The notes: generated by a model from the sequence alone, not told the origin. A DNA stretch of 64,000 nt from Flavobacteriales bacterium (GCA_024103275.1 JAGFIV010000018.1:1-64000), one strand, 5' to 3'. Shown: positions 18,118 to 28,500, counted from the first letter of the stretch. Numbers and translations: made by a program.

Positions 18118-20253
18118 ATGAACCATTCACTTGCCGCATTGTCCTTCTTGCTGCTGGCTGCCTCCTGCGGCACCGGTGAACCATCAAAACCCGACATGTC
18201 CACGACCGATACCACCACCGCCAACCCCTTCAGCGAAGCCAGTACCCTTTATCTCCACGCACCGGACTTCACCGTCATCCGCACCGCCGATTTCGAGCCG
18301 GCCATGGAGGAAGGCATGCGCAAGCACCTGGCCGAGATCAGGGCCATTGCCGACAACCCCGAACCGGCCACCTTCGCCAACACCATTGAGGCCATGGAAA
18401 AGAGCGGCCAGGAACTTTCCCGGGTCTCCAAGGTGTTCTTCAACCTGATCGCCTCCAATACCAACGACACCCTGGATGCCATCAATACCAGGATGGCGCC
18501 CAGGCTCTCCGCCCATGAGGATGCCATCACCATGGACCCCAAGCTGTTTGCACGCATCAAAGCGGTGTACGACGGCCTGGCCGGTGCGGGGCTGGACAGC
18601 GCCTCGCAGTATTTGGTGGACCGCTACTACACGCGCTTCGTCCGGGCCGGTGCCTTGTTGAATGCGGCCGACCAGGCGGCCTTGCGCAAGCTCAACGAGG
18701 AAGGGTCCAAGCTCAGCACCTTGTTCAGCAACAACCTGCTGAAACAGGTGAACAAGGCGGCCGTGCTGGTGGAGGACCGTGCCCAACTGGACGGCATGGG
18801 CGAGGCCGACATACAGGCCGCTGCGGACGCGGCCAAGGCAAAGGGGCATGCGGGCAAATGGCTGATCGCCCTGCAGAACACCACCATGCAGCCCGTGCTG
18901 GCATCGCTGAAGGACCGGTCACTGCGCGAGCGCATCTTCAAGGCGTCCATCAGCCGGGGCACCTTGGGCGATTCCTCGGACCAACGTGCCACGGTGAGCC
19001 GCCTGGCGCAATTGCGCGCCCAAAAGGCCAAGTTGCTCGGCTACCCGAACTATGCAGCCTATGCGCTGGCCGACCAGATGGCCAAGACCCCGGATGCCGC
19101 TGTGAAACTGCTTACCGGCATGGTCCCCGCCGCGTTGAGGAACGTGAAGGCGGAAGCGGCCAAGCTCCAGGCCGTGATCGACAAGGAACAAGGCGGATTC
19201 ACGCTGGCACCTTGGGATTGGGACTACTACGCCGAGAAGGTGCGCAAGGCGGAATACGACCTGGACGAGGGCCAGATCAAACCCTTCTTCGAACTGGAGC
19301 GGGTGCTGCACGATGGCGTGTTCTTCGCCGCGAACAAGCTCTATGGCCTCTCCTTCAAGGAGCGCAGCGACCTGCCCGCATACCGTCCCGGGGTGCGCGT
19401 GTTCGAGGTGTTTGGCCCGGACAGCGCCACGGTCGGCCTGGTGTATTTCGATTGCTATGCCCGGGAAAACAAGCAGGGCGGAGCCTGGATGGACAGCTTC
19501 GTGGACCAGAGCTTCCTGCTCGACGAGAAGCCCGTGGTCACGCAGAACCTCAACATCACCAAACCCGCGGAAGGCCAGCCCACCCTGCTCAGCTTTGACG
19601 AGGTCACCACGGCGTTCCACGAATTCGGCCATGCCCTCCACGGCCTGCTCAGCCGACAGAAGTACCCGTACTTCTCCGGCACCAACGTGCCGCGCGATTT
19701 CGTGGAGTTCCCCAGCCAGTTCAATGAGAACTGGGCCATGGAACCGACGGTGTTCGCCAACTACGCCAAGCACTGGAAGACCGGTGGGACCATGCCTGCG
19801 GCACTGGTGGAAAAGATCAAGAAGTCCAGCAAGTTCAACCAGGGGTTCATGACCACGGAGTACCTGGCGGCCGCGTTGCTGGACCTGCAATGGCACATGC
19901 TTCCGGCCGAGGCGCCGCAGCAGGACGCGGAGAAGTTCGAGAAAGCAGCCTTGGCCAATTACGGCCTGGACCTGCCCATGGTATTGCCGCGCTACCGCAC
20001 TTGCTACTTCAGCCACATCTGGGGCGGCGGCTACGCGGCGGGTTACTACGCCTACATGTGGTCGGAAGTGCTGGAAGCCGATGCCTTCCAGTGGTTCAAG
20101 GAGCACGGGGGCATGACGGCGGCCAACGGCAGGCACCTTGAGCAAACCGTGCTTTCCGTGGGCGGAAGCAAACCTGCGGATGAGATCTACCGCGACTTCC
20201 GCGGACGCGATGCCGAGGTGGGGCCGTTGCTGGTGAAGCGGGGGCTGAAGTAA
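18118..20253 (+). CDS. M3 family oligopeptidase / dipeptidyl carboxypeptidase lipoprotein
   Basis: A protein of 711 aa from the ATG at 18118. Residues 1-17 form a lipoprotein signal peptide (MNHSLAALSF...LAASC), so the enzyme is probably anchored on the periplasmic side of a membrane. The M3 zinc motif HEFGH is at 501-505, preceded by VTTAFHEFGHALHGLLS. Downstream elements typical of Dcp and oligopeptidase A are present (DFVEFPSQFNENWAMEP, YCYFSHIWGGGYAAGYYAYMW-like sequence). Family members cleave short peptides, Dcp removing C-terminal dipeptides. Dcp versus OpdA specificity cannot be settled by eye. The gene is probably monocistronic. Confidence 0.93.
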   Translation: MNHSLAALSFLLLAASCGTGEPSKPDMSTTDTTTANPFSEASTLYLHAPDFTVIRTADFEPAMEEGMRKHLAEIRAIADNPEPATFANTIEAMEKSGQELSRVSKVFFNLIASNTNDTLDAINTRMAPRLSAHEDAITMDPKLFARIKAVYDGLAGAGLDSASQYLVDRYYTRFVRAGALLNAADQAALRKLNEEGSKLSTLFSNNLLKQVNKAAVLVEDRAQLDGMGEADIQAAADAAKAKGHAGKWLIALQNTTMQPVLASLKDRSLRERIFKASISRGTLGDSSDQRATVSRLAQLRAQKAKLLGYPNYAAYALADQMAKTPDAAVKLLTGMVPAALRNVKAEAAKLQAVIDKEQGGFTLAPWDWDYYAEKVRKAEYDLDEGQIKPFFELERVLHDGVFFAANKLYGLSFKERSDLPAYRPGVRVFEVFGPDSATVGLVYFDCYARENKQGGAWMDSFVDQSFLLDEKPVVTQNLNITKPAEGQPTLLSFDEVTTAFHEFGHALHGLLSRQKYPYFSGTNVPRDFVEFPSQFNENWAMEPTVFANYAKHWKTGGTMPAALVEKIKKSSKFNQGFMTTEYLAAALLDLQWHMLPAEAPQQDAEKFEKAALANYGLDLPMVLPRYRTCYFSHIWGGGYAAGYYAYMWSEVLEADAFQWFKEHGGMTAANGRHLEQTVLSVGGSKPADEIYRDFRGRDAEVGPLLVKRGLK

Positions 20254-20319
20254 CGGCAGCGGCCCTTGGGCTGCGTCACAGGGCCTGGCGGGGCATCGTG
20301 CGAGCAACGCTCCCTTGCG

Positions 20320-20345
20320 TACCACGTCTTATCTTGGACGTGGTA
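20320..20345 (+). promoter_or_regulatory. Perfect inverted repeat abutting a start codon
   Basis: TACCACGTC (20320-20328) and GACGTGGTA (20337-20345) form a perfect 9-bp inverted repeat with an 8-bp spacer. The spacer contains a -7-like TATCTTGG (20330-20337). The right arm runs into the start codon of the next gene. It could be an operator or an RNA hairpin occluding initiation. Confidence 0.45.
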
Positions 20346-22360
20346 TGATGGGCACGCGGCATGTCATCTGTTTTGTCCTGGCTGGAGGCACCCTGGCCGG
20401 AGAGGCCCAGTTGGTGGTGTGGGCCGAGGAGTTCGGGAACGGATGCAACGCGGGCTGCTATGCCACGGCATACACCACCGGTCCCAATGGGGCCTGGACG
20501 GTGACCAACACCGGCACCAACGGGACTTGCGCCAACCGGTGGTTCATCAGTTGTGCCGAGAACGGGAACGCCGTGGGTGCCTGCGGCTCCGGCTGCGCCG
20601 GCAGCGGCAACCCCACGCTCCACGTGGCCAACGACATCGGCTGCACCTCGCCCAACGGCTGTTTCTTCTGCCCGTCCGGCGATTGCGGGGCGGCCTACGA
20701 TGCCAGCTGCCCGCCGGCGTTGTGTTCCTTCTGTTGTTCCTGCAATTCGTCCCAGACCAACCAACGGGTGGAATCGCCGGTGATCGACCTCACGGGGCAC
20801 GGTTCGGTCACGGTTTCGTTCAAGTACATGGAAGGTGGCCAGGGGGCCAACGACAACGCCACCTTGTGGTATTTCGACGGTACGGCCTGGAGCCAGTTGG
20901 CGGACATGCCCAAGACGGCCACCGGCTGCGGCGGGCAGGGGATCTGGACCGCCTACGCGGTGGCGCTGCCCGCCTCGGCCAACAACAACCCCAACGTGCA
21001 CATCGGCTTCCGCTGGGTGAATAACAACGACGGTTCCGGCGCGGACCCGAGCTTCGCCGTGGATGATATCCAGCTTACCGTGCCTTACGTGCCCGATTGC
21101 ATGGGGCCGTTGGTGAATGAGGTGAGCAATGGCCCAAGCGGGTCCAAGGAATATGTGGAACTCCTGGTCTGCGGGCCGCCGTGCACCACGATGGACCTGC
21201 GCCTGTGGAAGGTGGACGACAACAATGGCGTGCTCTTCAATGCCTTTGGGACCGCCCTTGCCGGCACGGGCAGCGCGGCGGGCCACCTGCGCTTCAGCAA
21301 TGCCGCCCAATGGGCCGCGGTGCCTACGGGCTCGCTGATCGTGATCTACAACAACGCCGACCGGAACCCCTTGCTGCCACCCGACGACCCGTCGGATTCC
21401 TCCCCGCAGGACAGTGTGTATATCCTCGGCGCCAACCACACCCTGTTGCAGGGCTGCGGCACCCTGCCCAACCCGGCGTCCACTTCCAGCTATGGCACCA
21501 CCTGTGTCTTTGGTGCGGGCAACTGGAACTACATGTCCCTGCGCAACATCGGCGATGCCGCGCAGGTACGGCGGCCGGACGGCACCTACTTCCACGGCAC
21601 CAGCTACGGCAGCAATGCCAACAACATGAACAACGGCGGGCTGGACCTGCTCCGCATCAGCACGGTGGACCATACGGGGCGTGTGCTCTTCTTCAACGAT
21701 ACCGATCCCCGGGCGGCGGCCAACTTCACCAGCGCCCCGGTGGCGGGCAATGAAACGCCCGGGGCACCCAACAATGCGGCCAATGCGGCCTACATCGCCG
21801 CGCTGCGGTGCATGACCCCAATGCCCATCCGGCTGCTCTCCTTCACCGCCGTCCCCCAAGGCGGGGGCATCCTCACGCGATGGACCACGGCCTCGGAGGA
21901 GGACAACGCCTTTTTCACCGTGGAACGCGGCCGTGACGGCATGGACTTCATGCCCGTGGGCACCGTGCCCGGCGCAGGCAATTCGGCCAACATGCTGCAC
22001 TATGCCTGGGTGGACGGCATGCCCCTGCCAGGCATCAGTTACTACCGCCTGCGGCAGACGGACTTCAACGGAGGCAGCACCTTGTCGCCCGTGGTGGCGG
22101 TACTTCCGGACGCGGGCATCAGCGTGGTGCCGCAAGGAGAGGCATTGGCCGTCACCCTGCCCGTGGAGGGTGCATGGGAGCTGATCGATCCCTTGGGCAG
22201 GACGGCAGGCCGGGGCATGCTTGCCAAAGACCGCGAAACATTGGTCAACACCGGCGGGGCGGTCGGCCTGATGCTGCTACGCATCACCATGGGCCGGGAG
22301 ATCAGGGCCTACCGCGTGCTGGCGGGCGGGCCATCCATACTGGCCAGTCCGGTGCGGTAG
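20345..22360 (+). CDS. Secreted cysteine-rich lamin-tail domain protein
   Basis: A protein of 671 aa starting at MMGTRHVICF (ATG at 20345, or 20348), with a signal peptide ending near residue 23 (GEAQ). Residues 25-140 hold about 15 cysteines (for example CSFCCSC), suggesting a disulfide-stabilised surface module. A beta-sandwich follows (VTVSFKYMEGG...FAVDDIQL). Then comes a lamin-tail-like domain (LVNEVSNGPSGSKEYVELLV), as found in many Bacteroidota exported proteins. The C-terminal part has a conserved pre-sorting phrase (TRWTTASEEDNAFFTVERG) and a degenerate sorting-like end lacking the usual PNP motif. T9SS export is plausible but not certain. No catalytic motif is seen. It follows the M3 gene by about 90 bp. 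Confidence 0.85.
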   Translation: MMGTRHVICFVLAGGTLAGEAQLVVWAEEFGNGCNAGCYATAYTTGPNGAWTVTNTGTNGTCANRWFISCAENGNAVGACGSGCAGSGNPTLHVANDIGCTSPNGCFFCPSGDCGAAYDASCPPALCSFCCSCNSSQTNQRVESPVIDLTGHGSVTVSFKYMEGGQGANDNATLWYFDGTAWSQLADMPKTATGCGGQGIWTAYAVALPASANNNPNVHIGFRWVNNNDGSGADPSFAVDDIQLTVPYVPDCMGPLVNEVSNGPSGSKEYVELLVCGPPCTTMDLRLWKVDDNNGVLFNAFGTALAGTGSAAGHLRFSNAAQWAAVPTGSLIVIYNNADRNPLLPPDDPSDSSPQDSVYILGANHTLLQGCGTLPNPASTSSYGTTCVFGAGNWNYMSLRNIGDAAQVRRPDGTYFHGTSYGSNANNMNNGGLDLLRISTVDHTGRVLFFNDTDPRAAANFTSAPVAGNETPGAPNNAANAAYIAALRCMTPMPIRLLSFTAVPQGGGILTRWTTASEEDNAFFTVERGRDGMDFMPVGTVPGAGNSANMLHYAWVDGMPLPGISYYRLRQTDFNGGSTLSPVVAVLPDAGISVVPQGEALAVTLPVEGAWELIDPLGRTAGRGMLAKDRETLVNTGGAVGLMLLRITMGREIRAYRVLAGGPSILASPVR

Positions 22361-22576
22361 CTGCCGGACCAGGGTGCCCAGGTGGCCAAGGGGCAGGGAT
22401 GGCCCGAATGACGGATTCCGGTGCGGGGGCCTATAGCGAAGCACCGCGTGCCTGATCGGGCCCGGCAGCTGACGGCGATATGTGGGCCGAATGCCGGGCA
22501 GTCCCTGTTGAAAACCCGCCCCCGATCGTTGAAAACGCGGCCCTTTCCCGCCTGAAGCCCCGCGCCGGGCGCGGAT

Positions 22577-22584
22577 TACCTTTG
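22577..22584 (+). promoter_or_regulatory. -7 element upstream of parE
   Basis: TACCTTTG is a perfect TAnnTTTG match 47 bp before the parE start. No clear TTG is seen at the -33 distance. The surrounding 22361-22631 gap holds nothing else that I recognise. Confidence 0.55.
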
Positions 22585-22631
22585 GGCCACCCTGCGGGAA
22601 CCCTTACCGATACTGAGGTTCCGCACGATCC

Positions 22632-24560
22632 ATGAGCGAGACAGCGAACTACGGCGAAGAGCATATCCGGTCGCTGGACTGGAAGGAACACATCCGGCTG
22701 CGGCCGGGCATGTACATCGGCAAGCTGGGCGATGGCAGCAGCTACGACGACGGCATCTACATCCTGCTGAAGGAGGTGCTGGACAACTGCATCGACGAGT
22801 TCGTGATGGGCCACGGCAAGAAGATCGAGGTCACCATCGAGGGGCCGCGCGTGGAAGTGCGGGACTACGGCCGGGGCGTGCCCCTGGGCAAGGTGATCGA
22901 TGTGGTGAGCAAGATCAACACCGGTGCCAAGTACGACAGCAAGGCCTTCAAGAAGAGCGTGGGCCTGAACGGCGTGGGTACCAAGGCGGTGAACGCCCTC
23001 AGCACCTACTTCAAGATCGAGAGCGTGCGCGACGGGCAGCTGAAGCGCGCCGAGTTCGACCGCGGCGTGCTGCGCAAGGATGAGAAGCTGGTGAAGACGG
23101 AGGAGGCCAACGGCACACGCGTGGTCTTCGAGCCGGACGACCAGATGTTCCGGCAGTACCAGTTCCGGGAGCAGCACATCGAGCGCCTGCTGTGGAACTA
23201 CTGCTACCTGAACACGGGCCTCACCATCGTGTACAACGGCAAGCGCTTCCAGAGCAAGAACGGCCTGCTGGACCTGCTTGAGACCAAGATGGACGGCGAA
23301 CCGCTGTACCCCATCATCCACCTGATCGGCGACGACATCGAGGTGGCGCTCACCCACGCCAACCATTACGGCGAGGAGTACTACAGCTTCGTCAACGGCC
23401 AGCATACCACGCAGGGCGGCACGCACCAGGGCGCCTTCCGCGAGGCGGTGGCCAAGACCATCAAGGAGTTCTTCAAGAAGGACTGGGAGGCCGGCGACTG
23501 CCGCACGGGCATCGTGGCGGCCATCAGCGTGAAGGTGGTGGAGCCGGTGTTCGAGAGCCAGACCAAGACCAAGCTGGGCAGCCTGGAAGTGGAGCCCGGC
23601 GGGCAGAGCATGCGCAGCTTCGTGGGCGACTTCCTGGGCCGCGAACTGGACAACTTCCTGCACAAGAACCCGGCGGTGGCCGAGGTGCTGCAGGCGCGCA
23701 TCCTCCAGAACGAGCGCGAGCGCAAGGAGCTCAGCGGCATCCGCAAGCTGGCCCGCGAGCGCGCCAAGAAGGCCAGCCTGCACAACCGCAAGCTGCGGGA
23801 TTGCCGCATCCACCTCAGCGACGCCGCCAAGAAGGAGGACCGCCGCGAGGAAAGCACCCTCTTCATCACCGAGGGCGACAGCGCCAGCGGCAGCATCACC
23901 AAGGTGCGCGACGTGGAGACGCAGGCCGTTTTCAGCCTCAAGGGCAAGCCGCTCAACAGCTTCGGCCTCACCAAGAAGGTGGTGTACGAGAACGAGGAGT
24001 TCAACTTGATCCAGGCCGCGCTGGACATCGAGGACGGCATGGACAGCCTGCGCTACAACCGCATCGTCATCGCCACCGATGCCGACGTGGACGGCATGCA
24101 CATCCGCCTGTTGTTGATGACCTTCTTCCTCCAGTTCTTCCCCGACCTGGTGAAGAACGACCACCTCTACATCCTGCAAACGCCACTGTTCCGCGTGCGC
24201 AATAAGAAGGAGACGATCTATTGCTACAGCGACGAGGAGCGCCTTCGGGCCATCGCCAAGCTGGGCAAAACGGCGGAGATCACCCGGTTCAAGGGCCTGG
24301 GTGAGATCAGCCCCGACGAGTTCAAGCACTTCATCGGCCCGGAGATGCGGCTGGAGCCGGTGATGATCACCAAGGATGCCAAAGTGAACGACTTGCTCGG
24401 TTTCTACATGGGCAAGAACACGCCCAGCCGGCAGGACTTCATCATCGGCAACTTGAGGGTGGAGAAGGACCTGGTGGAGGAACCGACCGATGGCAGCACG
24501 GCGGCGCGGATCCAGGACATCGCGCGAAAACTGGCGATGAGCGAGGCCGAGATCGAGTGA
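22632..24560 (+). CDS. parE: DNA topoisomerase IV subunit B
   Basis: A protein of 642 aa, the usual length for Bacteroidota ParE. The GHKL ATPase domain shows the RPGMYIG start, the E/N catalytic region ([11 protein letters not shown]), and the ATP-lid motif ([15 protein letters not shown]). The transducer domain follows. The TOPRIM domain contains EGDSASGS at 414-421 and [13 protein letters not shown]. The short C-terminus lacks the GyrB-specific insertion, which favours ParE over GyrB. It forms the ATPase half of topoisomerase IV with the ParC encoded at 25747, decatenating daughter chromosomes. Its stop overlaps the GTG/ATG start of the next gene. Confidence 0.95.
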   Translation: MSETANYGEEHIRSLDWKEHIRLRPGMYIGKLGDGSSYDDGIYILLKEVLDNCIDEFVMGHGKKIEVTIEGPRVEVRDYGRGVPLGKVIDVVSKINTGAKYDSKAFKKSVGLNGVGTKAVNALSTYFKIESVRDGQLKRAEFDRGVLRKDEKLVKTEEANGTRVVFEPDDQMFRQYQFREQHIERLLWNYCYLNTGLTIVYNGKRFQSKNGLLDLLETKMDGEPLYPIIHLIGDDIEVALTHANHYGEEYYSFVNGQHTTQGGTHQGAFREAVAKTIKEFFKKDWEAGDCRTGIVAAISVKVVEPVFESQTKTKLGSLEVEPGGQSMRSFVGDFLGRELDNFLHKNPAVAEVLQARILQNERERKELSGIRKLARERAKKASLHNRKLRDCRIHLSDAAKKEDRREESTLFITEGDSASGSITKVRDVETQAVFSLKGKPLNSFGLTKKVVYENEEFNLIQAALDIEDGMDSLRYNRIVIATDADVDGMHIRLLLMTFFLQFFPDLVKNDHLYILQTPLFRVRNKKETIYCYSDEERLRAIAKLGKTAEITRFKGLGEISPDEFKHFIGPEMRLEPVMITKDAKVNDLLGFYMGKNTPSRQDFIIGNLRVEKDLVEEPTDGSTAARIQDIARKLAMSEAEIE

Positions 24561-25294
24561 TCATGCGCGTCCCGGCCCCATATCGGTTCTTGGCGGTGTT
24601 TTCCGTGGTGATGGCGGCCAGTGGTTCTTTTGCCCAAGGCACGGGAAAGGTGCGCATGAAGATTGACCCCGAAGCCAACTTCGAGTACGTGGTGGACCAT
24701 CGTTTCCGGATGCGGCAGCTGGAGGTGGAACTGGCCACCGGGACGCACCACTTCAGCATTTGGGCCCCGCAACGCGCCATTGTGGACACCAACGTGGTGG
24801 TGGAGAATGGACGCACCCTGGAACTCGCGCTTCGGCTGCCCTATGCCCAAGGCTTCCTGGTGTACCAGCGCGAATTGCAGGCCTACCGGTCGCGCAGGCG
24901 GGTGCAACGCCTGGTGCCCGCCATCGCCACGGGCGGAACGGCCTTGTGGGCGGCGCTGAGCTATGCCAAGATGAAGAAGGCCCATGACCGGTTGGAAGAT
25001 GATCGCGCCGCGTACACGAGTGGCGGCTCACCGCACCAGATCGGGGTGCTGAAGGCGGAGACCATACCGCAGCACAAGGAGGATTTCAAACGGGCCCGCA
25101 CGCAATACGGCATCGCCGCAGGCACCACATTGCTGTGCGCGGGCGCCACAGCCTACCTCTTTTGGCGCACCGGCAAGGAGAAGAAACCGGGGTTCATCGA
25201 TACGGAGAAGATCCGTTTCGATGGCTTGAGCTGGACGCCCGGCCCGAACGGTGGAACATGGCAGGGGGGGCTCACATGGGATCTCACCAGATGA
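24557..25294 (+). CDS. Exported/membrane protein of unknown function between parE and parC
   Basis: A protein of about 245 aa. It starts at GTG 24557 (overlapping the parE stop) or ATG 24563. Residues 1-27 form a signal peptide (ending SFAQ). A beta-rich region follows ([16 protein letters not shown]...), resembling small PEGA-like extracytoplasmic modules, though I am not certain. Two hydrophobic segments lie around residues 118-140 ([17 protein letters not shown]) and 178-200 ([19 protein letters not shown]). It overlaps the following lipoprotein gene by 4 bp, so parE, this gene, the lipoprotein and parC look like one operon. No family assigned. Confidence 0.75.
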   Translation: MIMRVPAPYRFLAVFSVVMAASGSFAQGTGKVRMKIDPEANFEYVVDHRFRMRQLEVELATGTHHFSIWAPQRAIVDTNVVVENGRTLELALRLPYAQGFLVYQRELQAYRSRRRVQRLVPAIATGGTALWAALSYAKMKKAHDRLEDDRAAYTSGGSPHQIGVLKAETIPQHKEDFKRARTQYGIAAGTTLLCAGATAYLFWRTGKEKKPGFIDTEKIRFDGLSWTPGPNGGTWQGGLTWDLTR

Positions 25295-25716
25295 AACGCC
25301 CGTGGATCCTGTTACTTCCGTTGATCATGGGCTTCTCCGGCTGCCTGAAGGACGACCTTGACCCGGCCACGCTCACCAGCAATCCTTTGGACCCGGACTA
25401 CAGCGGCCCGGCCTTGATCGAACTTGTTTCCGACACCACGCGCATCGTGTACCTGGGCGGCATGCCCGCGGATACCGTGGTGGAGCAGGTGGTGCAGGTG
25501 CGCACCGACCTCCTGCCTGCAGGTACGGATTGGAAACTCTATGTCACCCTGGTGAACACGGGCGAGGTCTTCGATTACGGCAGCGAGATCCCTCCGCCCG
25601 ATGAACGCCCCTACCACCACGTGGTGCCGGGCACCTCCTATTGCTTCGACTACCAACTGAAGGTGCAGTTCTCGCTGACGAAAGCGTGGCGGTACTGCAC
25701 GGTGGCACAACCTTGA
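25291..25716 (+). CDS. Small lipoprotein of unknown function
   Basis: A protein of 141 aa. The ATG at 25291 overlaps the previous stop (ATGA) and begins a lipobox signal peptide ([18 protein letters not shown], Cys18). The mature part is acidic and proline-rich near its start (LDPATLTSNPLDPDYSGP). It ends in a beta-like segment with two cysteines (SYCFDYQLK, WRYCTV). It probably sits on a membrane facing the periplasm or outside. It lies 30 bp before parC. I do not recognise the family. Confidence 0.75.
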   Translation: MKRPWILLLPLIMGFSGCLKDDLDPATLTSNPLDPDYSGPALIELVSDTTRIVYLGGMPADTVVEQVVQVRTDLLPAGTDWKLYVTLVNTGEVFDYGSEIPPPDERPYHHVVPGTSYCFDYQLKVQFSLTKAWRYCTVAQP

Positions 25717-25746
25717 ATGAGCGAATCCCGCCCTCGGGCGGCTTGA

Positions 25747-28500
25747 ATGATGAGTGACGAACCGGAAGAACTGATGAACGAGGACGCGGAGGATGCGTCC
25801 ACCCATGCCAACGGCGCACCGGAGGGCGTGCCGGGCGCGGGCCAAGCGGGCAGCTTCAGCGTGAGCGGCATGTACCGCGAATGGTTCCTGGACTACGCCA
25901 GCTACGTGATCCTGGAACGCGCCGTGCCCGCGCTGTACGACGGCCTGAAGCCGGTGCAGCGGCGCATCCTGCACAGCATGAAGGTGCTCGACGACGGCCG
26001 CTACAACAAGGTGGCCAACATCATCGGCCACACCATGCAGTACCACCCGCACGGCGACGCCAGCATCGGCGACGCGCTGGTGCAGCTGGGGCAGAAGGAC
26101 CTGCTGATCGACACCCAGGGCAACTGGGGCAACACCCTCACCGGCGACAGCGCCGCCGCGCCGCGCTACATCGAGGCGCGCCTCAGCAAGTTCGCCCTGG
26201 ACGTGGTGTTCAACCCCAAGACCACCGAATGGCAAAGCAGCTACGACGGCCGCAACAAGGAGCCGGTCTTCCTGCCGGTGAAGTTCCCGCTGCTGCTGGC
26301 ACAGGGCGGCGAGGGCATCGCCGTGGGCCTCAGCTGCAAGGTGCTGCCGCACAACTTCAACGAGCTGATCGACGCCAGCATCGCGGTGCTGCGCGGCAAG
26401 AACCCCAAGCTGCTGCCGGACTTCCCCACGGGTGGCCTGGCCGACACCGACAACTACGATGAAGGCCGCCGGGGCGGGCGCATCCGTTGCAGGGCACGCA
26501 TCCGAAAGGAGGACAACAAGACGCTGGTGATCACCGAGATCCCCTTTGGCACCACCACGGCCAGCTTGATCGAGAGCATCATCAAGGCCAACGACAAGGG
26601 CAAGATCAAGGTGCGCCACATCGAGGACAATACCGCCGCCACCGCGGAGATCGTGGTCCACCTCGCCGCCGGCGTTTCACCGGACAACACCATCGATGCG
26701 CTCTACGCCTTCACCGACTGCGAGCTGAGCATCGCGCCCAACGCGGCGGTGATCGAGAACGACAAGCCGCGCTTCGTGAGCGTGAACGAGCTGCTGAAGA
26801 CCAGCACGCAGAACACGTTGCGCCTGCTGGAGCTGGAGCTGAAGATCAAGCAGGGCGAGCTGCAGGAGCAATGGCACTTCGCCTCGCTGGAGCGCATCTT
26901 CATCGAGAAGAAGGTGTACCGCAAGATCGAGGAGGCCGAGACCTGGGAACAGGTGATCGCCTTCATCGACAAGGGCCTGAAGCCGTACGTGAAGGAGCTG
27001 CGCCGCGCCGTGACCGAGGAGGACATCGTGCGCCTCACCGAGATCAAGATCAAACGCATCAGCAAGTACGACAGCTTCAAGGCCGACGAGCACATCAAGG
27101 GCCTGGAGGAACAGCTGGCCGATGTGCAGGCCAAGCTGGACGCCCTGGTGGAATATGCCGTGGACTACTTCAAGGAGCTGAAGCGCAAGTACGGCGCGGG
27201 CCGCGAGCGCAAGACCGAGCTGCGGGCCTTCGACACCATCGTGGCCACGGCAGTGGCGGTGGCCAACCGCAAGCTCTACCTGGACCGCGAGGAAGGCTTC
27301 ATGGGCTGGGGGCTGCGCGGTTTCGAGCAGGTGGACGAATGCTCGGAGATCGATGACATCATCGTGTTCCGCGGCGACGGCACCATGCTCGTCACCAAGG
27401 TGGCCGACAAGAAGTTCATCGGCAAGGGCGTGCTGCACGTGGCCGTGTGGAAGAAGAACGACGAGCGCACCATCTACCACCTGATCTACCAGGACGGTCC
27501 GCAAGGCCCGAGCTACATGAAGCGCTTCGCCGTCACCGGCATCACGCGGGACAAGGAATACGACCTGACCAACGGGACCAAGGGCAGCAAGGTGCTGTAC
27601 TTCTCCGCCAACCCTGATGGGGCCTCGGAGACCGTGCGGGTCAACCTGCGGCCGCGGCCCAACCTGCGCAAGACGCAGTTTGACGTGGACTTCGGCGGGC
27701 TGGCGGTGAAAGGCCGCGGCAGCAAGGGCAACCTGCTCACGCGGAACATGGTGCACAAGGTGACCCTGAAGGAACGCGGCGGCAGCACCCTGGGTGCCAT
27801 CCCCATTTGGTTCGATGAGACCGTGCGCCGCCTGAACGAGGCGGGCCATGGCCGCTACCTCGGCCGCTTCAGCGGCGAGGACAAGATCCTGGCCATCCTC
27901 TCCACCGGCCACTACCAGTTGTTCCCCTTCGCGCTGGGCACGCACTTCCCGGACGAGGCGTTGACCATCGTGAAGTGGGACCCGGAGGCTCCGGTGTGTG
28001 CGGTGTACTGGGAGGGGGAGAAGCAGCAGTACAACGTAAAGCGCTTCCTGGTGGAGCCGGCCCGCGATCCCGTGCTCTTCATCACCGACCACCCGGACAG
28101 CAAGCTGGTGCTGCACACCTTGGTGCCCTCCACGGGCCTGTCCATCAGTTTCGACAAGCGCAGCAACGACCGGCCGGACGAGGAGGTGGCCCTCTCCGGG
28201 TTCATCGCCGTGAAGGGGGTGAAGGCCATCGGCAACCGCCTGACGCCCTACAAGGTGAAGGACCTCAAGCTCGTGGGCGACGTCTTCACCGTGATGACCC
28301 CCGAGCTGGAGGAGGAGATGAACATGCTGATCTCCGCGGAAGAGGTGGGCCACCTGGCCCCGCCGGAGGAGGAAGGGCTGGAACGCTCACCCATGGAGGA
28401 ATTCCGCCGCACACACCGGGTGGTGCCCAAGGATGAAAAACCGGACCAGCCCATCATCGGCTACAAGCCGGGCAAGCAGATGGACCTGGAGCTGGATTGA
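25747..28500 (+). CDS. parC: DNA topoisomerase IV subunit A
   Basis: A protein of 917 aa. An acidic, low-complexity N-terminus (residues 1-38) precedes the GyrA/ParC breakage-reunion domain, which opens at MYREWFLDYASYVILERAVP. The catalytic tyrosine is Y141 in AAAPRYIEARLS. The quinolone-region sequence HPHGDASIGDALV is intact. A coiled-coil gate (about 410-480) and a C-terminal beta-pinwheel-like DNA-wrapping region follow. The canonical GyrA box was not seen, in keeping with ParC. It forms A2B2 topoisomerase IV with ParE. The next gene (28508) converges, leaving only 7 bp between stops. Confidence 0.95.
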   Translation: MMSDEPEELMNEDAEDASTHANGAPEGVPGAGQAGSFSVSGMYREWFLDYASYVILERAVPALYDGLKPVQRRILHSMKVLDDGRYNKVANIIGHTMQYHPHGDASIGDALVQLGQKDLLIDTQGNWGNTLTGDSAAAPRYIEARLSKFALDVVFNPKTTEWQSSYDGRNKEPVFLPVKFPLLLAQGGEGIAVGLSCKVLPHNFNELIDASIAVLRGKNPKLLPDFPTGGLADTDNYDEGRRGGRIRCRARIRKEDNKTLVITEIPFGTTTASLIESIIKANDKGKIKVRHIEDNTAATAEIVVHLAAGVSPDNTIDALYAFTDCELSIAPNAAVIENDKPRFVSVNELLKTSTQNTLRLLELELKIKQGELQEQWHFASLERIFIEKKVYRKIEEAETWEQVIAFIDKGLKPYVKELRRAVTEEDIVRLTEIKIKRISKYDSFKADEHIKGLEEQLADVQAKLDALVEYAVDYFKELKRKYGAGRERKTELRAFDTIVATAVAVANRKLYLDREEGFMGWGLRGFEQVDECSEIDDIIVFRGDGTMLVTKVADKKFIGKGVLHVAVWKKNDERTIYHLIYQDGPQGPSYMKRFAVTGITRDKEYDLTNGTKGSKVLYFSANPDGASETVRVNLRPRPNLRKTQFDVDFGGLAVKGRGSKGNLLTRNMVHKVTLKERGGSTLGAIPIWFDETVRRLNEAGHGRYLGRFSGEDKILAILSTGHYQLFPFALGTHFPDEALTIVKWDPEAPVCAVYWEGEKQQYNVKRFLVEPARDPVLFITDHPDSKLVLHTLVPSTGLSISFDKRSNDRPDEEVALSGFIAVKGVKAIGNRLTPYKVKDLKLVGDVFTVMTPELEEEMNMLISAEEVGHLAPPEEEGLERSPMEEFRRTHRVVPKDEKPDQPIIGYKPGKQMDLELD

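Noticed and set aside
22632-28500. Calling the pair gyrB/gyrA
   Set aside because: The B subunit has the short ParE-type length, the A subunit lacks an obvious GyrA box, and adjacency of the two genes fits topoisomerase IV in this group.
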